Shown here: piece by piece, positions 5,819 through 8,479 of the stretch
How positions within the stretch are numbered: the stretch's first letter is position 1
Layout of the letters: every line of letters starts with the position of its first letter
Assembly: GCA_010671965.1 (NCBI GenBank)
Contig: JAAHIC010000148.1
Location: forward strand, 1 to 8,479
Reading direction: 5' to 3'
DNA: 8,479 nucleotides
From: Leptolyngbya sp. SIO4C5
GTDB lineage: Bacteria > Cyanobacteriota > Cyanobacteriia > Phormidesmidales > Phormidesmidaceae
Notes under the pieces: generated by a model
What the model saw: only the letters and a program-made list of their open reading frames with translations
Databases searched by the model: none
What the model was told of the DNA's origin: nothing
Position numbers and translations under genes: made by a program

Positions 5819-7477
5819 ATGACTCAATCTGCCGCTAACGCTCACCAAGACCCTCAAGTTTGGATTTACGATACGACGCTGCGGGATGGTGCCCAGCGAG
5901 AGGGGCTAGCCCTGTCTATTGAAGACAAGCTGCGCATTGCCCACCAGCTCGATCGCTTAGGGATTCCCTTCATCGAAGGCGGCTGGCCAGGAGCAAATCC
6001 TAAAGACGTGCAGTTTTTCTGGCAGCTTAGAGAAGAACCCTTAAGTCAGGCGGAGGTGGTGGCTTTTTGCTCAACCCGGCGACCCGGACGCAAAGCGGCT
6101 GAAGAACCGATGCTACAGCCCATTCTGGCGGCGGGTACCCGCTGGATTACCCTGTTTGGCAAATCCTGGGATCTGCACGTGACGGAAGGACTGCAGACCA
6201 CGCTGCCAGAGAACCTGGCCATGATTCATGACACAATTACCTTTCTGCGCAGCCAGGAACGCCGCATTATCTACGACGCCGAACACTGGTTCGACGGCTA
6301 TAAGCACAACCCAGACTACGCCCTACAGACTTTGGAAGCGGCGATCGCAGCGGGAGCCGAGTGGCTAGTGCTCTGCGATACCAACGGCGGTACCTTGCCC
6401 CACGAAGTCAGCGAAATCGTGCAGGCCGTTCAGAGCTGGCTGTCGGAACAGCCGCGCAGGCACGACTTTGTGCCTAAGTTGGGCATTCACACCCATAACG
6501 ATTCTGGCACTGCGGTAGCAAATGCCCTAGCAGCGGTGAGAGAAGGGGCGGCAATGGTGCAGGGTACGATGAACGGCTATGGCGAGCGCTGCGGCAACGC
6601 TAATCTCTGCACCCTAATTCCAAATCTACAGCTCAAGCTAGAGCGCTCCTGCCTCCAGCCCCAGCAGCTCAGCACCCTGGCCGAAACCAGCCGCTTTGTA
6701 AGCGAAATTGTTAACTTAGCGCCAGATGACCATGCCCCGTTTGTGGGTTTGTCAGCCTTTGCTCACAAAGGTGGTATCCACGTCAGCGCGGTTGAACGCA
6801 ATCCCCTAACTTACGAACATATTGCGCCGGAGCAGGTAGGCAATCGCCGCCGCATTGTGATCTCGGATCAGTCGGGTCTGAGTAACGTCATCTCTAAGGC
6901 TCGCAGCTTTGGCATTGAACTAGACAAAAAAGATCCTACCTCTCGCCAGCTACTAGAACACCTGAAAGAGCTAGAGCATGAAGGCTATCAGTTTGAAGCG
7001 GCAGAAGCCAGCTTTGAGCTGCTGATGCGGGAAGCTCTGGGCCAGCGACCCCACTTCTTTGACCTCAAAGGGTTTCAGGTAAACTGTGAGCGGATGCCGG
7101 ACGGGGATTTCTGGCGCAGTCACTCCCTGGCGACGGTTAAGGTGCAGGTCAGCGGCCAGGAAATTCTAGAGGCCGCTGAGGGCAACGGCCCGGTTTCGGC
7201 CTTAGACGCTGCTTTGCGTAAGGCACTGCTAAACTTTTATCCGGCGATCGCCCAGTTCCATCTCACCGACTACAAAGTGCGTATCCTGGACGGCAAGGCG
7301 GGCACCTCCGCCAAGACCCGCGTTCTGCTGGAGTCCAGCAACGGGGCCCAGCGCTGGACGACCGTTGGCGTTTCGGCCAACATCATTGAAGCCTCCTATC
7401 AGGCTGTCGTCGAGGGGCTAGAATACGGCCTGATCATGCAAGAGCAGCCGATTGAAGCTGTTCTTGCCTCTACCTGA
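5819..7477 (+). CDS. cimA: (R)-citramalate synthase
   Basis: This 552-aa enzyme condenses pyruvate and acetyl-CoA to (R)-citramalate, the first step of threonine-independent isoleucine synthesis. The catalytic TIM barrel (about 12-290) has DTTLRDGAQ at 18-26 (D18 metal ligand, R22 catalytic) and HTHND at 224-228 (H224, H226 metal ligands). GERCGNANL at 255-263 supplies a further conserved cysteine and asparagine. The linker region (FAHKGGIHVSAV, 314-325) precedes a C-terminal LeuA-type regulatory dimer domain (about 410-540), where isoleucine feedback would act. Length and the variant EGGWPGANPKD motif fit the CimA branch of the isopropylmalate synthase family, not LeuA or homocitrate synthase. 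The ATG at 5819 has no Shine-Dalgarno. The DUF1823 gene follows 12 nt after the stop. Confidence 0.93.
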   Translation: MTQSAANAHQDPQVWIYDTTLRDGAQREGLALSIEDKLRIAHQLDRLGIPFIEGGWPGANPKDVQFFWQLREEPLSQAEVVAFCSTRRPGRKAAEEPMLQPILAAGTRWITLFGKSWDLHVTEGLQTTLPENLAMIHDTITFLRSQERRIIYDAEHWFDGYKHNPDYALQTLEAAIAAGAEWLVLCDTNGGTLPHEVSEIVQAVQSWLSEQPRRHDFVPKLGIHTHNDSGTAVANALAAVREGAAMVQGTMNGYGERCGNANLCTLIPNLQLKLERSCLQPQQLSTLAETSRFVSEIVNLAPDDHAPFVGLSAFAHKGGIHVSAVERNPLTYEHIAPEQVGNRRRIVISDQSGLSNVISKARSFGIELDKKDPTSRQLLEHLKELEHEGYQFEAAEASFELLMREALGQRPHFFDLKGFQVNCERMPDGDFWRSHSLATVKVQVSGQEILEAAEGNGPVSALDAALRKALLNFYPAIAQFHLTDYKVRILDGKAGTSAKTRVLLESSNGAQRWTTVGVSANIIEASYQAVVEGLEYGLIMQEQPIEAVLAST

Positions 7478-7489
7478 TTTTCCTCTGCC

Positions 7490-7849
7490 ATGCTACCTCC
7501 CCTGACCATCGACACCATTTGGGCCATTCTGAATGAAGAACTGCCAGACGAAACCGCAAATCGTCTGGTATGGCACTACCTGGGCTATCGCTACGACGCT
7601 GCCACAGCCCAGTGGGACACCTCAAACGTCGATGAGGCGTGGACAGCAAAATATCCCCAGCCGCCCGACTTTATTGCCAGCCGTCCGGCAACGGTGCAGC
7701 TAACCCGGTCTATTCCTAAAGAAAACAAGCAATTACTCAAAGAGCAGCTTGGCTTCAAGGGCTACAGCGTTGACCAGCTCGTACCCCGACTGACCCGGCG
7801 GGCCACTATGGCGAACTGGCTATTGAGCTACCTGCAGCAGCACACGTAG
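7490..7849 (+). CDS. DUF1823 family protein
   Basis: This 119-aa soluble protein belongs, from memory of the family, to cyanobacterial DUF1823, whose function is unknown. Recognisable blocks are the N-terminal TIDTIWAILNEELPDETANR, the Trp/Tyr-rich middle (WHYLGYRYD, residues 28-36), the conserved-looking LTRSIPKENKQLLKEQLGFKGY (about 71-92), and a basic C-terminal helix (RLTRRATMANWLLSYL). There is no signal peptide, membrane helix or cysteine. It starts 12 nt after cimA on the same strand, so it is very probably co-transcribed. It has no Shine-Dalgarno and shares the bases CTCTGCC directly before the ATG with cimA. Its stop lies one base from the stop of the convergent DUF4342 gene. Confidence 0.85.
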   Translation: MLPPLTIDTIWAILNEELPDETANRLVWHYLGYRYDAATAQWDTSNVDEAWTAKYPQPPDFIASRPATVQLTRSIPKENKQLLKEQLGFKGYSVDQLVPRLTRRATMANWLLSYLQQHT

Positions 7850-7862
7850 ATTATTCTCTACG
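7845..7862. repeat. Hairpin covering both stop codons of a convergent pair
   Basis: CGTAGA (7845-7850) and TCTACG (7857-7862) form a perfect 6-bp stem with a 6-nt loop. The plus-strand TAG (7847-7849) lies in the left arm and the minus-strand TAA (7851-7853) in the loop. Transcripts from either side would carry the hairpin. The bases beyond it are not a strong T-run on either strand, so terminator function is uncertain. Confidence 0.5.
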
Positions 7863-8249
7863 CTCAATTACGAGCGTTAGGTGAGCTACCATCGCGCCAA
7901 TAACGCCGACTGCTGCAATTACCGGGAAGGCCGCTGCTCCAACCACGCTACCGACTACGCCAACTGTTAACGGAATCTCGATTAAAATCCGTCCTTCTTC
8001 ATTTTTGATAATGATGCGGCGGATGTTGCCCTCATGAATGAGTTCCTTAACTTTGGTGACTAGGGTGTCGCCAGAGATGCTGAACTCTTCAGTAGTCACA
8101 TTGGGAGCCGCGCTGGCGCGAGTTTCATCCTGCGGGTCAACGGGGATAGTGTTGACAGGAATCGAGTCGGCTGTCTCGGCGGTGGGGTCGTTAATGGGGT
8201 CATTGACAGGATTCATGGGCTGACGCTCCAGAATATCTTTATCTGTCAT
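7851..8249 (-). CDS. DUF4342 domain-containing protein
   Basis: This 132-aa protein has a Pro/Asp/Thr-rich, probably disordered N-terminus (residues 1-52, with NDPINDP and VNTIPVDP near-repeats). A DUF4342 domain follows (about 54-131): EEFSISGDTLVTKVKELIHE, then NIRRIIIKNEEGRILIEIPL, then a Gly/Ala/Val-rich hydrophobic stretch (93-128) that could enter a membrane. Function is unknown; the family is widespread in bacteria. The ATG at 8249 is preferred because MTDKD is a normal soluble start. An in-frame GTG at 8288 would add 13 mostly hydrophobic residues and overlaps the upstream gene's stop by one base (TAGTG), so it cannot be excluded. No Shine-Dalgarno precedes the ATG. Confidence 0.82.
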   Translation of the reverse strand: MTDKDILERQPMNPVNDPINDPTAETADSIPVNTIPVDPQDETRASAAPNVTTEEFSISGDTLVTKVKELIHEGNIRRIIIKNEEGRILIEIPLTVGVVGSVVGAAAFPVIAAVGVIGAMVAHLTLVIERRE

Positions 8250-8287
8250 TGTAAAGACGAAACCCAAAGACGTTGTGCAAAGAAGCA

Positions 8288-8479
8288 CTAAGGTGAACTC
8301 ACCGTGCGCTCTAGCACGTCAACGGCAGGTTCGACTAGGGCCCAACTGCCGTCTGGCTGCTTGCGCAGGGCTGCAAACTGCAGCGTTTCTCCCGTACCTA
8401 CCTGATTTCCGGCTTTGATGTCTCCTAACCGCGCATTTTTCAAACCACAGAGGCGAAACAGATAAGCAGGTACTTCCGG
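8288..8479 (-). CDS. C-terminal fragment of an unrecognised gene (runs off the window)
   Basis: An open minus-strand frame enters at the right edge and runs 63 codons to TAG (8288-8290); the 5' part is outside the window. It reads PEVPAYLFRLCGLKNARLGD, then an alternating polar/hydrophobic section (QVGTGETLQFAALRKQPDGS), and ends VDVLERTVSSP. The section looks like beta strands with a turn at QPDGSW. I do not recognise a family. It is on the same strand as the DUF4342 gene, with 38 nt to that gene's ATG, or a one-base overlap with its alternative GTG, so the two are probably one operon. Confidence 0.65.
   Translation of the reverse strand, partial: PEVPAYLFRLCGLKNARLGDIKAGNQVGTGETLQFAALRKQPDGSWALVEPAVDVLERTVSSP

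Larger units (their letters stand above)
883..7251. repeat. Dispersed HIP1 octamers (GCGATCGC)
   Basis: I find at least 12 copies, starting at 883, 999, 1169, 2295, 2609, 2774, 3017, 4318, 4787, 5526, 6341 and 7244. This hand count is roughly 90 times chance. HIP1 is a genome-wide cyanobacterial signature of debated function. None is seen in 1-882 (inverted repeat and cyAbrB) or after 7251. Confidence 0.9.

Overview
The window comes from a cyanobacterial chromosome. I count at least 12 copies of the HIP1 octamer GCGATCGC between 883 and 7251, where about 0.13 would be expected by chance. The gene families agree: a cyAbrB-type regulator, a fused ThiO-ThiG thiamin enzyme, and DUF1823 and DUF4342 proteins. 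No genus can be assigned from this sequence alone. Nothing seen is phage, CRISPR, tRNA or rRNA.

Layout. 1-143: a perfect 47-bp inverted repeat flanking a 49-bp spacer that holds a good leftward promoter, placed just upstream of a cyAbrB regulator (221-613, +). 653-1483 (+): CPBP-family membrane protease. 1566-1970 (-): small conserved-looking cyanobacterial protein. 2033-2507: no certain gene, but a leftward terminator, stacked hairpins, a possible 82-aa minus-strand ORF with its own ribosome site, and a run of small dyads. 2525-2857 (+): small ribbon-helix-helix protein with a perfect Shine-Dalgarno. Then a leftward cluster: a 2Fe-2S ferredoxin (5382-5720), a membrane-anchored Pro/Thr/Gln-rich protein (4894-5289) and thiO-thiG (2875-4845). 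Divergent from the ferredoxin is cimA (5819-7477, +), followed after 12 nt by a DUF1823 gene (7490-7849, +). The right edge holds a DUF4342 protein (7851-8249, -) and the C-terminal 63 codons of an unrecognised gene (8288-8479, -).

How the genes work together. ThiO-ThiG makes the thiazole half of thiamin from glycine, deoxyxylulose phosphate and ThiS thiocarboxylate. CimA makes citramalate from pyruvate and acetyl-CoA and opens the threonine-independent isoleucine route. Both use central-carbon precursors but belong to different pathways, and no shared regulation is visible. The cyAbrB protein is a global carbon/nitrogen regulator in this phylum. The long inverted repeat next to it is the most unusual structure here. 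It could be an invertible promoter, a MITE-like element or an assembly fold-back, and the sequence alone does not decide.
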